Shown in pieces: positions 17,544-26,464 of a stretch of DNA of 34,711 bases. Position 1 is the first letter of the stretch; each line of letters opens with the position of its first letter. This stretch comes from Formosa algae. Its GTDB lineage: Bacteria > Bacteroidota > Bacteroidia > Flavobacteriales > Flavobacteriaceae. The notes under the pieces were generated by a model, which made no database searches, had not been told where the DNA came from, and saw nothing but the letters and a program-made list of their open reading frames with translations. The stretch is taken from NCBI RefSeq assembly GCF_001439665.1, contig NZ_LMAK01000080.1, positions 1 to 34,711 of the forward strand. Reading direction: 5' to 3'. The translations under genes were made by a program, and so were the position numbers.

Positions 17544-18038
17544 ATAGGCTTCGTAATGCTTAGCATCAAAATCTACAGTCACATGCTCGTTTAATGAGGT
17601 AGATAACGAAATACCTTTAAAATCGGCCTTTACAGGATATTTTTTATGGTTTCTATTAACAAGTACAGCTGTTTTAAATTGTTTTAACGGCACATCTAAA
17701 AAGAAACGTACGCCATAAATTAAAGCAGTTCCAGAATTTAATACATCATCTATTAATACAATAGACTTGTTTTGGTATTCTTCAATACTTAAAGATGTTT
17801 TAATCTCGTTTCTCGGATTTTTTTTATCAATACTAACTTTACAAAGTATAGGTTTAATAGGTGATATTTTACTTAAAACCGATTTTAGTTTTTTTGCTAA
17901 GACATAACCATTGCTATCAATACCTGCTAAAATAACTTCTTCTTCGTACACGTTACTTTCATAAATTTGATACGCGATACGTTTAATTTTATGATTGATT
18001 TCATCATGTGTTAAAATGATATTTTTAGTTGCTTCCAT
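17535..18038 (-). CDS. PyrR-like phosphoribosyltransferase
   Basis: A 167-aa type I phosphoribosyltransferase. The PRPP-binding motif is IVLIDDVLNSGTA (residues 93-105). The later segment AVLVNRNHKKYPVKADFKG closely resembles the AVLVDRGHRELPIRAD segment of PyrR, the pyrimidine-operon regulator and uracil phosphoribosyltransferase. The substrate cannot be read from the sequence: uracil is the best guess from the PyrR similarity, and hypoxanthine-type activity is an alternative. No pyrimidine gene is adjacent. The start ATG is preceded by a TATCTTTG -7 element 20 bases upstream. The 3' end overlaps aroK by 9 bases in convergent orientation. Confidence 0.82.
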   Translation of the reverse strand: MEATKNIILTHDEINHKIKRIAYQIYESNVYEEEVILAGIDSNGYVLAKKLKSVLSKISPIKPILCKVSIDKKNPRNEIKTSLSIEEYQNKSIVLIDDVLNSGTALIYGVRFFLDVPLKQFKTAVLVNRNHKKYPVKADFKGISLSTSLNEHVTVDFDAKHYEAYLD

Positions 18039-18057
18039 TTGAGTATTGATATTTAAT

Positions 18058-18065
18058 CAAAGATA
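18058..18065 (-). promoter_or_regulatory. -7 element for the phosphoribosyltransferase gene
   Basis: TATCTTTG on the minus strand, a full match to TAnnTTTG, 19 bases from the start codon. No TTG is visible at -33. Confidence 0.55.
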
Positions 18066-18127
18066 AAAAGAGTTTTTTTATCCCGTTATTATTTTAGCAT
18101 TATTATAAAGTGTAGAATCTTGACGTT

Positions 18128-18523
18128 TTATAAGTTTTCTTTAAGTGGATTTTCATCTTGATCGTCTTGATAATCGTCTATATCTCTACGATCTTTTTTA
18201 GTCGGTCTACCGGTTCCTTTTTTACGATAATAATCTTTTGCGTATTTTAAAAGCTCTTGAGCTTCAAAGGCTTCTTTTGGAGTTGTATCTACACGATAAA
18301 TATCTACCAATTTAGCACCAACCCGATTTGGAGGTAAATCGTTGACTTTTAAACTATAATTTATTTGATCTTTTCTGACTTCAATTTTATCTTGAGGATA
18401 GACATCACGACTGGGTTTAACAACAGCGCCGTTTACTTTAATATGTCCCTTCTTACATGCCGTGGTTGCAATACTTCTTGTTTTGTAATAGCGCACACAC
18501 CATAAATATTTATCTATTCGCAT
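18128..18523 (-). CDS. hslR: S4-domain RNA-binding protein, Hsp15 (HslR) family
   Basis: A 131-aa protein that begins directly with an S4 RNA-binding domain (MRIDKYLWCVRYYKTRS ... ACKKGHIKVNGAVVKPSRDV, residues 1-45). Hsp15 binds stalled 50S subunits carrying nascent chain-tRNA and helps recycle them. The C-terminal part is basic (KKGTGRPTKKDRRDI) and then ends in an acidic stretch, as in family members. The gene stands alone between the phosphoribosyltransferase and the beta-barrel genes, all on the minus strand, and has its own promoter. Confidence 0.87.
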   Translation of the reverse strand: MRIDKYLWCVRYYKTRSIATTACKKGHIKVNGAVVKPSRDVYPQDKIEVRKDQINYSLKVNDLPPNRVGAKLVDIYRVDTTPKEAFEAQELLKYAKDYYRKKGTGRPTKKDRRDIDDYQDDQDENPLKENL

Positions 18524-18590
18524 TCTTTAATTGTAAAAATCGTCGTTTTATAATAAGGTAGTATACATGTTACCTACGTGTCTTAAATAT

Positions 18591-18618
18591 CAAAAATAAG
18601 CAATATTGAAATTAACAA
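18591..18618 (-). promoter_or_regulatory. Promoter for hslR
   Basis: TTG, 17 bases, TATTTTTG on the minus strand. It matches the Bacteroidota promoter pattern and would give a leader of roughly 60 bases. Confidence 0.5.
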
Positions 18619-18731
18619 CACGCTCTTTAACTATTTTATTGTAGTATTCATAAACAGTTGTAAACCTTAATAAATTATGTTGTCTATAAAAAGGAACTAT
18701 ACATTCAAATAGATCTATATTAGGAAGTCGA

Positions 18732-19313
18732 TTAAAGTTTTAGAGAGACACTTAAAATAAGTTGCTCGGGTCTAGAATTAATGGTCACGACATCTAAACC
18801 GCTATTGGTAAGGTATAGTAATTCGTAGTCTTCGAGTCCGCGTTCGTATCTTAAATCAATTCCAATACGGCTAAAGTTAAAGGCAATTCCAAAATTAAGA
18901 CCTGTGGTAATATCTTCACTGCGATCTTCTGCGCTAATGTTATCTAGTTTTGTGTCTATAATATATTGAAGTGTTGGTCCGGCAAATATGCTAAATGGAC
19001 CAATTATCTGTACACCAATTAATGCAGGAGTATCTACTTTCTTAACGCTAAAGGTATCTTGATCGTATGTACTACTAGTTTGGGTGTAGATAACTTCTGT
19101 TTTAAGGTAAATTAAGCTTCCAAACTTACCAAAAACACCCAAATGAAAACCCGCGTTATGATCTGGGTGTTCTATGTATTTACCTAAAGATTCGTAACTG
19201 CCGTTAGAACTATAATTCAAACCACCTTTTAAACCGAAACCAGTACCTGACTGTGCCGATGAAACGTGTATAGTGCAAAGAATACCAAATAGTAGGACTA
19301 TTAATTTTGTCAT
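18732..19313 (-). CDS. Outer-membrane beta-barrel protein, paralog 1
   Basis: A 193-aa protein with a signal peptide (about 1-20, ending SSAQ) and a PorT-like small beta-barrel fold: alternating amphipathic strands, GFGLKGGLNYSSNG at the mature N-terminus, an internal LRYERGL segment and a C-terminal strand ending in Leu (LILSVSLKL). No specific function can be assigned. It is the same length as the next upstream gene (19476-20057) and shares about half of its residues, so the pair arose by tandem duplication. No TAnnTTTG promoter is visible just upstream. Confidence 0.82.
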   Translation of the reverse strand: MTKLIVLLFGILCTIHVSSAQSGTGFGLKGGLNYSSNGSYESLGKYIEHPDHNAGFHLGVFGKFGSLIYLKTEVIYTQTSSTYDQDTFSVKKVDTPALIGVQIIGPFSIFAGPTLQYIIDTKLDNISAEDRSEDITTGLNFGIAFNFSRIGIDLRYERGLEDYELLYLTNSGLDVVTINSRPEQLILSVSLKL

Positions 19314-19475
19314 AGTTTTGTAAATAGGGAGGTTTTAAAAAACGAAACTACTAAAATTATTTTCTTTTTATCGTTGTTTAAAGAGTCTTAACGATTAATT
19401 GATGCTTAATTGTATAAATGATAGTATTAGCAGTTAATAGATATATTATTATTATCGTGAAAAGCCATGTGTTTT

Positions 19476-20057
19476 TTACATTCTAATAGATAAACTCAGG
19501 ACAAGTTGATCTGGTCTAGAATCTATTGTGACAAGATTAGCATTGTTGTCTGTAAGAAATTCAGCTTCATTAGAATTAAAACCACGTTCGTATCTTAAAT
19601 CCAGACCAATGTTTCGAATGTTTAATGCGAAACCAAATTGTAATCCCATACTAATATCTTCTTCAATGTTGTCATAATCAATGTCATCATATTTAGAATC
19701 GATTATATATTGAAAAGATGGGCCAACAAATGCACTTAAAGGACCAATTAAACGGATTCCTACTAAAGCGGGTAAATCAATTTTCTGAATTTTAAATTCG
19801 TTACGGTTGTACTCACTACTGGTGCTGGTGTACATTAATTCTGGTTTAAAGTACAATCTGCTACCAAATTTAGCAAAAACACCCAGATGGAAACCAATGT
19901 TTCTGTCTGAGTGTTTTATATTGGAGCTGGACGAAATAAAGTTCCCGTTAGAACTATAATTTAATCCGCCTTTAATACCATAACCTGAACCTGATTGTGC
20001 CGATGTAAGCTGTAACGCTCCAACAACAACACTTAGCATTAGGATTATCTTTTTCAT
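19476..20057 (-). CDS. Outer-membrane beta-barrel protein, paralog 2
   Basis: A 193-aa paralog of the adjacent downstream gene. Shared landmarks are QSGSGYGIKGGLNYSSNG after the signal peptide (cleavage near TSAQ, residue 21), GFHLGVFAKFGS, PALVGIRLIGP, QYIIDSK, LDLRYERGF and the C-terminal strand RPDQLVLSLSIRM. The fold is that of PorT/OmpA-like small barrels. The loops between strands differ most, as expected for surface-exposed parts. It lies 47 bases downstream of the transketolase genes on the same strand and might be read from them. Function unknown. Confidence 0.82.
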   Translation of the reverse strand: MKKIILMLSVVVGALQLTSAQSGSGYGIKGGLNYSSNGNFISSSSNIKHSDRNIGFHLGVFAKFGSRLYFKPELMYTSTSSEYNRNEFKIQKIDLPALVGIRLIGPLSAFVGPSFQYIIDSKYDDIDYDNIEEDISMGLQFGFALNIRNIGLDLRYERGFNSNEAEFLTDNNANLVTIDSRPDQLVLSLSIRM

Positions 20058-20104
20058 AGATGTCGTTTTAATGTGTTTTTACATTAAACGCGAATCTACT
20101 ACAT

Positions 20105-21058
20105 TTATTTTCTTTTAATCACCGTTTCGCAAGCCTTAACAATAGCTTCAGCGTTTAAACCGTACTTATCCATTAATTGTGCTGGTGTTCCAGATTCTCC
20201 AAAAGTATCATTTGTACCCACAAATTCTTGAGGTGTTGGGTTGTGTGTTGCTAATACACGGGCAACGCTTTCTCCTAAACCACCAATAACATTATGTTCT
20301 TCAGCAGTAACAATACATCCTGTTTTTGCAACAGAATCTAAAATAGCTTTGGCATCTAATGGTTTAATAGTGTGAATGTTTATAACTTCGGCAGAAATGC
20401 CTTTTTCATTTAAAGTTTTAGAAGCTTCTAGTGCTTCCCATACTAAATGTCCGGTAGCTACTATAGTCACATCTGTACCTTCTGTAAAGTTGATGGCTTT
20501 TCCGATTTCAAATTTCTGGTCTGCAGGCGTAAAAATGGGCACAGATGGTCTTCCAAAACGAAGATATACTGGTCCGTGGTGTTCTGCAATTGCAATTGTA
20601 GCTGCTTTAGTTTGGTTGTAATCGCAAGGATTAATAACCGTCATACCTGGTAACATTTTCATTAACCCGATATCTTCAAGGATTTGGTGTGTTGCACCAT
20701 CTTCACCTAAAGTTAAACCCGCATGCGATGCACATATTTTTACATTCTTATCTGAATAAGCAATAGATTGACGAATTTGATCGTACACACGACCTGTAGA
20801 AAAGTTAGCAAAAGTACCTGTAAATGGAATTTTACCACCAATAGTTAACCCCGCTGCGATTCCCATCATGTTTGCTTCTGCAATACCAATTTGGAAAAAA
20901 CGTTCTGGATTTTCTTTAATGAATTCGTCCATTTTTAAAGATCCAATTAAGTCGGCACATAAGGCAACTACATTAGGGTTTGTTCTTCCAAGCTCTGCTA
21001 ATCCAGCTCCAAATCCGCTTCTTGTATCTTTTTTCTCTGTATATGTATATGTTTTCAT
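20105..21058 (-). CDS. Transketolase, C-terminal (pyrimidine-binding) subunit
   Basis: A 317-aa subunit of a two-gene transketolase, which moves two-carbon ketol units in the pentose phosphate pathway. It holds the TPP pyrimidine-binding domain ([25 protein letters not shown] ..., with the conserved Glu in [14 protein letters not shown]) and the transketolase C domain (about 190-310, VSAE-like [13 protein letters not shown]). Its start lies 20 bases after the stop of the N-terminal subunit gene, so the two form an operon. This split layout replaces the single ~660-aa enzyme and is common in Bacteroidota. Confidence 0.93.
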   Translation of the reverse strand: MKTYTYTEKKDTRSGFGAGLAELGRTNPNVVALCADLIGSLKMDEFIKENPERFFQIGIAEANMMGIAAGLTIGGKIPFTGTFANFSTGRVYDQIRQSIAYSDKNVKICASHAGLTLGEDGATHQILEDIGLMKMLPGMTVINPCDYNQTKAATIAIAEHHGPVYLRFGRPSVPIFTPADQKFEIGKAINFTEGTDVTIVATGHLVWEALEASKTLNEKGISAEVINIHTIKPLDAKAILDSVAKTGCIVTAEEHNVIGGLGESVARVLATHNPTPQEFVGTNDTFGESGTPAQLMDKYGLNAEAIVKACETVIKRK

Positions 21059-21078
21059 TGTCTTTTTGATTGTGAGGA

Positions 21079-21924
21079 TTAGTAGTCGCCTAAAGTTTCT
21101 GGGTTTTGTCCTAATGCATTTGCAAGTTGCTCGTCGTTAGGTGCTTTTCCGTGCCATGCGTGGGTGTACATCATAAAGTCTACTCCATGTCCCATAACTG
21201 TTTTTAATAACACACAAACAGGTTTTCCTTTTCCTGTTAAAGCTTTAGCTTCTGCCATACCTTTTAATATAGCGTCTATATCGTTTCCTTCGTTAACTTC
21301 TAAAACATCCCAACCAAAAGCTTCAAATTTAGCTTTAATGCTTCCCATTGGTAACACTGTATCTGTAGAACCGTCTATTTGCTGACCGTTTAAATCGATA
21401 GTTGCAATTAAGTTGTCTACCTTTTTAGCAGAGGCATACATAATAGCTTCCCAGTTTTGACCTTCTTGTAATTCACCATCACCATGAAGGGTATATACTA
21501 AACTTGTATCGTTGTTTAATTTTTTAGCTTGTGCAGCACCTAGCGCTACAGATAAACCTTGGCCTAAAGAACCAGATGCAATACGTACTCCAGGTAAACC
21601 TTCGTGAGTTGTTGGGTGTCCTTGTAATCTAGAATCAATTAATCTAAAGGTATTTAATTCTTCAACTGGAAAATATCCGGCATGTGCAAGTACACTGTAA
21701 AATACAGGAGAAATGTGTCCGTTAGATAAGAAGAATACATCTTCGTTTAAACCATCCATATCAAAGCCGTCTTTGCGGTCCATGATCTCATTGTATAGGG
21801 CAACTAAAAATTCTGCGCATCCTAAAGAACCTCCTGGGTGACCAGAGTTTACTTTGTGTACCATGCGTAGAATATCTCTACGAACCTGAGTCGTTAAATC
21901 TTGTAATTCTTTTGTGTTAGCCAT
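21079..21924 (-). CDS. Transketolase, N-terminal (TPP-binding) subunit
   Basis: A 281-aa subunit that carries the TPP diphosphate-binding half of transketolase. Visible motifs are [14 protein letters not shown] (about 27-40), [12 protein letters not shown], and the TPP/Mg motif beginning [13 protein letters not shown] and ending in IDLNG about 25 residues later. It pairs with the downstream subunit at 20105-21058. Upstream is a strong consensus promoter (TTTG-N19-TATTTTTG), in line with a highly expressed central-metabolism operon. Confidence 0.94.
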   Translation of the reverse strand: MANTKELQDLTTQVRRDILRMVHKVNSGHPGGSLGCAEFLVALYNEIMDRKDGFDMDGLNEDVFFLSNGHISPVFYSVLAHAGYFPVEELNTFRLIDSRLQGHPTTHEGLPGVRIASGSLGQGLSVALGAAQAKKLNNDTSLVYTLHGDGELQEGQNWEAIMYASAKKVDNLIATIDLNGQQIDGSTDTVLPMGSIKAKFEAFGWDVLEVNEGNDIDAILKGMAEAKALTGKGKPVCVLLKTVMGHGVDFMMYTHAWHGKAPNDEQLANALGQNPETLGDY

Positions 21925-21950
21925 GTTTTATAACTTGATTTTTAAAGGCT

Positions 21951-21981
21951 CAAAAATAACCCTTTATGTCTGTTTAACAAA
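21951..21981 (-). promoter_or_regulatory. Promoter for the transketolase operon
   Basis: TTTG, 19 bases, TATTTTTG on the minus strand, ending 27 bases before the start codon. Both elements and the spacing match the Bacteroidota consensus. Confidence 0.75.
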
Positions 21982-22157
21982 TTAATATTTTGCTAATTTA
22001 CTTAAAGGTTTACGTAAATACTGTTATTATTCAAAATGTGATGCGTTTTTTTAAAATTTTAATAATAACTAGGCTCAAATTGAACACTTAAAGCAGATGA
22101 GTTAACTATTGATTCTTAATTTTTTTTAAATACCAATACATATCACAGCGAGTTAAT

Positions 22158-22165
22158 TATCTTTG
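22158..22165 (+). promoter_or_regulatory. -7 element for the tgt operon
   Basis: TATCTTTG, a full TAnnTTTG match, 22 bases before ATG 22188. The -33 region is T-rich without a clean TTG. Confidence 0.6.
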
Positions 22166-22187
22166 CCAACTGATTGATTTTTTGAAC

Positions 22188-23318
22188 ATGACATTTGACT
22201 TAAAAGCACAAGACCTGCAAAGTAAAGCCAGAGCTGGAGTAATAACTACAGATCACGGTAAAATTGAAACACCTATTTTTATGCCCGTAGGGACCGTTGG
22301 GTCTGTAAAAGGTGTACACCAGCGTGAACTTAAAGATGATATAAATCCAGATATTATTCTTGGAAATACCTATCATTTATACTTGCGTCCGAAAACTAAA
22401 ATCCTTGAAAAAGCAGGTGGTTTACATAAATTTATAAACTGGGACCGTAACATTTTAACCGATTCTGGAGGGTATCAAGTGTATTCATTGTCTTCAAACA
22501 GAAAGATAAAAGAAGAAGGGGTAAAGTTTAAATCGCATATAGATGGAAGTTACCACGTGTTTACTCCAGAAAATGTAATGGAAATTCAGCGTAGTATTGG
22601 TGCCGATATTATTATGGCATTCGATGAATGTACGCCTTACCCTTGCGATTATAACTATGCGAGACGTTCTATGCATATGACGCATCGCTGGTTAGAACGT
22701 TGTTTAACGCATTTAGATAAAACACCTTATACATACGATTATGCCCAAACATTCTTTCCTATTGTACAAGGGAGTACGTATAAAGATTTACGTAAGCAAT
22801 CTGCAGAATATATTGCTAGCGTAGGTGCAGAAGGTAATGCCATTGGTGGTTTATCTGTTGGGGAACCTGCAGAAGAAATGTACGCTATGACAGAAGTGGT
22901 AACGGATATCTTACCATGGGATAAACCTCGTTATTTAATGGGAGTGGGTACACCTATTAATATATTAGAAAATATTGCACTTGGAGTCGATATGTTTGAC
23001 TGTGTAATGCCAACACGAAATGCTAGAAACGGAATGTTGTTTACAGCATACGGATCTATTAATATTAAAAATAAAAAGTGGGAAGACGATTTTTCTCCTA
23101 TCGACGAGATGGGCATCACTTTTGTAGATACAGAATATTCTAAAGCGTATTTAAAGCATTTGTTTTCTGTGAATGAATTATTAGGAAAGCAAATTGCAAC
23201 CATACATAACTTAGGTTTTTACCTATGGTTGGTTCGTGAAGCGAGAAAACATATCTTAGCCGGAGACTTTAGAGTTTGGAAAGATATGATGGTTAAACAA
23301 ATGGATAATAGATTATAG
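22188..23318 (+). CDS. tgt: tRNA-guanine transglycosylase (queuosine pathway)
   Basis: A 376-aa enzyme that exchanges guanine 34 for preQ1 in tRNAs with GUN anticodons. The general-base Asp92 is in LTDSGGYQV, the nucleophile Asp271 is in DMFDCVMPTRNARNG (268-282), and GGLSVGEP is the guanine-binding loop. The usual bacterial zinc site is altered: at the place of the three Cys (302, 304, 307 of the E. coli enzyme) this protein has Gly309, Thr311 and Asp314 (MGITFVDTEYSKAY), although the fourth ligand, His340 in TIHNL, is kept. I placed the start at ATG 22188; a TTG two codons earlier is also in frame. It heads an operon with the LptF/LptG permease gene, which starts 2 bases after the stop. Confidence 0.94.
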   Translation: MTFDLKAQDLQSKARAGVITTDHGKIETPIFMPVGTVGSVKGVHQRELKDDINPDIILGNTYHLYLRPKTKILEKAGGLHKFINWDRNILTDSGGYQVYSLSSNRKIKEEGVKFKSHIDGSYHVFTPENVMEIQRSIGADIIMAFDECTPYPCDYNYARRSMHMTHRWLERCLTHLDKTPYTYDYAQTFFPIVQGSTYKDLRKQSAEYIASVGAEGNAIGGLSVGEPAEEMYAMTEVVTDILPWDKPRYLMGVGTPINILENIALGVDMFDCVMPTRNARNGMLFTAYGSINIKNKKWEDDFSPIDEMGITFVDTEYSKAYLKHLFSVNELLGKQIATIHNLGFYLWLVREARKHILAGDFRVWKDMMVKQMDNRL

Positions 23319-23320
23319 TA

Positions 23321-24397
23321 TTGAAAATATTAGATTGGTACATATTAAAACGGTATTTGCTCACATTTTTAATGATGTTGTTGCTATTCATTCCTATTGG
23401 GATTACCGTGAATTTAGCCGAAAAAATTGGTAAAATTTTAGAAAAAGAAGTGCCTTTTGGCGAAGTCGTATTATTCTATTTAGATTTTACCGTGTATTTT
23501 GCACACCTTTTATTTCCATTATTTTTATTTTTATCTGTTATATTCTTCACCTCTAAATTGGCAAATAATACAGAGGTTATTGCTTTTTTAAGTTCTGGAG
23601 TGTCCTTTTCAAGGTTTTTAAGACCGTATATGATTGGTGCTACGGTAGTAGCTATTTTAGCCTTAATTTTAGGAATGTACCTTGCGCCAGAAGCTAGTAA
23701 AGGTTTTAATGATTTTGATTATAAATACTTTAAAAATAATAAGAAAGCGGTAGAGACCGGGAGTGTGTACCGACAAATTAACGATCACGATTTTATCTAT
23801 GTAAGTAGTTTTGATGCCAAAAAGAGAATGGGACAAAACTTTACTTTAGAACATGTTGTAGATAATAAGATGGTATATAAAATGAGTGCTCGTAACATTC
23901 GTTATATTGAAAAAGACTCGGTGTACCGTATGGTAGACTATGTAAAACGTATTATTGGAGAAAACAACGACGAATTTATAACACAACGCCGTAAAGACAC
24001 TATTTTTAGTTTCGATTTGGAAGATTTAACACCTTTAGAATATATAGCCGAAACGTTAACGTATAGTGATTTAAATCAGTTTATAGAAAAAGAAAAGGAA
24101 AGAGGGTCGTCTAGTATTGGGCGCTACGAGCTTGTAAAATACAGAAAGTGGAGTTTACCCGTTTCTGTATATATATTAACTATTATTGCCGTAGCTGTGT
24201 CGTCTAAAAAACGTCGTGGTGGTATGGGAGTTAACCTTGCCTTTGGTGTAAGTATAGCCATGGTATTTGTCTTTTTCGATAAAATATTTGGTGTTATGGC
24301 AGAGCAGTCAGATTTCTCACCATTGGTAGCCGTATGGTTTCCAAATATTATTTTTGGGGTACTAGCTGCCTATCTATTGTACCATGCGAGACGTTAA
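23321..24397 (+). CDS. lptG: LptF/LptG-family lipopolysaccharide export permease
   Basis: A 358-aa inner-membrane permease of the YjgP/YjgQ (LptF/LptG) family, which with LptB extracts LPS from the inner membrane and passes it to the Lpt bridge. Topology fits: three N-terminal membrane segments (about 10-30, 50-72, 100-120), a periplasmic beta-jellyroll region (about 125-270) and three C-terminal segments (about 280-355). MKILDWYILKRYL is the typical N-terminus, which supports the TTG start at 23321; no better start lies nearby. The gene follows tgt by 2 bases and overlaps the EamA gene by 14 bases, so the three are co-transcribed. LptG rather than LptF is my reading of the N-terminus and is not certain. 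Confidence 0.87.
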   Translation: MKILDWYILKRYLLTFLMMLLLFIPIGITVNLAEKIGKILEKEVPFGEVVLFYLDFTVYFAHLLFPLFLFLSVIFFTSKLANNTEVIAFLSSGVSFSRFLRPYMIGATVVAILALILGMYLAPEASKGFNDFDYKYFKNNKKAVETGSVYRQINDHDFIYVSSFDAKKRMGQNFTLEHVVDNKMVYKMSARNIRYIEKDSVYRMVDYVKRIIGENNDEFITQRRKDTIFSFDLEDLTPLEYIAETLTYSDLNQFIEKEKERGSSSIGRYELVKYRKWSLPVSVYILTIIAVAVSSKKRRGGMGVNLAFGVSIAMVFVFFDKIFGVMAEQSDFSPLVAVWFPNIIFGVLAAYLLYHARR

Positions 24398-25280
24398 ATT
24401 ACTCAATTATTTGCATATGCACCTGTTGGTGTTTATTGCAGGATTTACAGCAATTTTAGGAGAATTAATCACCATAGATGCCATTCCATTAGTTTGGTTT
24501 CGTATGCTCATGGCTACAGGGTTAATGTATGCGTATATTCGTTTTAAAAAGATTCCTATAAAGGTGTCTCCAAAAACAATAGCAAGGTTTTCGTTTGCAG
24601 GAATCATTATAGCACTACACTGGATTACTTTTTTTGGAGCGATAAAGGTTTCTAATATTTCGATTACCTTATCTATGGTATCTTCTGGTGCTTTTTTTGC
24701 ATCTATTTTAGAGCCAATCATACATAAGCGAAAAATTATTAAATACGAAATGGTATTCGGTTTGGTGGTTGTTTTAGGTGTTATTATGATTACGCAGAGT
24801 GAACTTCAGTATATAAATGGTATCATTTTAGGAATTATTTCAGCTTTTTTATCCGCTTTATTTGCGGTGCTGAACGGAAAATTTGTGAAAGAACACAGAC
24901 CGTCTGTTATTTCAATATACGAGTTTATTAGTGGGGTATTATTCATCACCTTATTTATAGCCTTATTTGGAACAGGATTTAATGCAGAATTTTTTAGTGT
25001 AAGCACTTCAGATTTGTGGTATTTGTTTATTCTAGCCTCAGTATGTACTGCTTATGCATTTATTGCATCCGTAAAAATCATGGAACATGTCAGTCCATAT
25101 ACGGTAATGCTTAGCTTTAATTTAGAACCTATTTATGGTATTATTTTAGCGATAATATTATTCCCAGAAACAGAAAAAATGTCGACTAATTTTTACTTCG
25201 GAGCCTGTATTATTTTAGGTGCAGTGGTGCTTAATGGCATCCTTAAAAATTGGAAAGCACTAAAAAGAAAACGGTCTTAA
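24384..25280 (+). CDS. EamA-family (DMT) membrane transporter
   Basis: A 298-aa drug/metabolite transporter-superfamily protein with about ten hydrophobic segments in two EamA repeats (roughly 15-145 and 155-285). The typical features are PLVWFRMLMA in repeat 1, LHWITFFGAIKVSNIS, and SPYTVMLSFNLEPIYGIILA in repeat 2. The substrate cannot be predicted; members export amino acids or other metabolites. The start overlaps the LptG gene by 14 bases; a later in-frame ATG near 24417 (MHLLVFIAGF) is a possible alternative start. Confidence 0.87.
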   Translation: MRDVKLLNYLHMHLLVFIAGFTAILGELITIDAIPLVWFRMLMATGLMYAYIRFKKIPIKVSPKTIARFSFAGIIIALHWITFFGAIKVSNISITLSMVSSGAFFASILEPIIHKRKIIKYEMVFGLVVVLGVIMITQSELQYINGIILGIISAFLSALFAVLNGKFVKEHRPSVISIYEFISGVLFITLFIALFGTGFNAEFFSVSTSDLWYLFILASVCTAYAFIASVKIMEHVSPYTVMLSFNLEPIYGIILAIILFPETEKMSTNFYFGACIILGAVVLNGILKNWKALKRKRS

Positions 25281-25303
25281 CAAAATATCAACGCTAAAGT
25301 TTT

Positions 25304-25311
25304 TATATTTG
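25304..25311 (+). promoter_or_regulatory. -7 element for accA
   Basis: TATATTTG, a full TAnnTTTG match, 32 bases before the accA start. No clear -33 TTG. Confidence 0.55.
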
Positions 25312-25343
25312 TAGGCTAACTAAAAAACAAAACCTTCATTGGT

Positions 25344-26297
25344 ATGGAATATTTAGAATTTGAACTTCCTATTAAAGAGCTTGAAGAGCAATTAGATAAA
25401 TGCGAAATTATAGGTAAAGAAAGTGATGTTGACGTATCAGAGACCTGTAAGCAAATCGAGAAGAAGCTTATCGAGACTAAGAAAGAAATATATAAGAATT
25501 TAACGCCTTGGCAACGTGTCATGATGTCTAGACACCCAGATAGACCTTATACTTTAGATTATATTAAGGCGCTTTGTGGTGAAACTTTCTTAGAGATGCA
25601 TGGCGATAGAAATGTGAAAGACGATAAAGCCATGATTGGTGGTTTAGGTAAAATAGGCGACCAAAGCTTTATGTTTATCGGACAACAAAAAGGATTTAAT
25701 ACCAAAACAAGACAGTTTAGAAATTTCGGGATGCCAAATCCAGAAGGCTATCGTAAAGCATTACGCTTAATGAAGTCTGCAGAAAAATTTGGAATTCCTG
25801 TTGTTACTTTAATAGATACTCCTGGTGCTTACCCTGGTTTAGAAGCAGAAGAACGCGGACAAGGAGAAGCCATTGCAAGAAATATTTTAGAAATGACTCG
25901 TTTAAAAGTACCTATTATTACCATTATTATTGGTGAAGGTGCTTCTGGAGGAGCATTAGGCATTGGTGTTGGAGACCGTGTGTTAATGTTAGAAAATACG
26001 TGGTATTCTGTGATTTCTCCAGAATCTTGTTCTTCAATTTTATGGCGTAGCTGGGAATATAAAGAACAAGCTGCTGATGCTTTAAAGCTTACAGCTACAG
26101 ATATGAAGAAACAAAAGTTGGTAGACGAGATTGTTAAGGAACCAATTGGTGGTGCACATACAGATCGCCAACAAACGTTCTCTATAGTTAGAGATGCTAT
26201 TATTAAATCTTTCGATGAACTTAAAAACTTATCACCAAAAGATTTAGTGAAAAAGCGTATGACAAAATATGAAAATATGGGAGTGTTTAAAGACTAA
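25344..26297 (+). CDS. accA: Acetyl-CoA carboxylase carboxyltransferase subunit alpha
   Basis: A 317-aa subunit that, with AccD, transfers the carboxyl group from biotin to acetyl-CoA to form malonyl-CoA, the first step of fatty acid synthesis. The family N-terminus ([15 protein letters not shown]) and the crotonase-like core are plain: [67 protein letters not shown] and [14 protein letters not shown]. Length matches the family. The gene has its own -7 element upstream and a terminator downstream, so it is probably monocistronic. Confidence 0.96.
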   Translation: MEYLEFELPIKELEEQLDKCEIIGKESDVDVSETCKQIEKKLIETKKEIYKNLTPWQRVMMSRHPDRPYTLDYIKALCGETFLEMHGDRNVKDDKAMIGGLGKIGDQSFMFIGQQKGFNTKTRQFRNFGMPNPEGYRKALRLMKSAEKFGIPVVTLIDTPGAYPGLEAEERGQGEAIARNILEMTRLKVPIITIIIGEGASGGALGIGVGDRVLMLENTWYSVISPESCSSILWRSWEYKEQAADALKLTATDMKKQKLVDEIVKEPIGGAHTDRQQTFSIVRDAIIKSFDELKNLSPKDLVKKRMTKYENMGVFKD

Positions 26298-26320
26298 CTC
26301 TTTCACTACCCAAATGTTAC

Positions 26321-26352
26321 AAATCTGAAGTGGTCTAGCTTCAGATTTTTTT
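26321..26352 (+). terminator. Terminator after accA
   Basis: AAATCTGAAG pairs perfectly with CTTCAGATTT around an 8-base loop, followed by more T. Confidence 0.9.
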
Positions 26353-26355
26353 ATG

Positions 26356-26411
26356 GTTATTAACAAAATTTGTAAGTTATTAACAGTTAGAATGTTCAAT
26401 AATCGTTAACA
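26356..26411. promoter_or_regulatory. Repeated near-palindromic GTTA-type sites upstream of dnaB
   Basis: GTTATTAACA occurs twice, at 26356-26365 and 26376-26385, exactly 20 bases apart, and GTTAACA follows at 26405-26411. GTTATTAAC is a 4-1-4 inverted repeat. Two further GTTAA sequences occur at 26418 and 26432. The 20-base phasing puts the first two sites on the same DNA face. A regulator-binding role is inference. Confidence 0.35.
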
Positions 26412-26464
26412 TCAACCGTTAAAAATCATGTGTTAATAGCGCCAATTTAGTTACTTTCGCAGTT

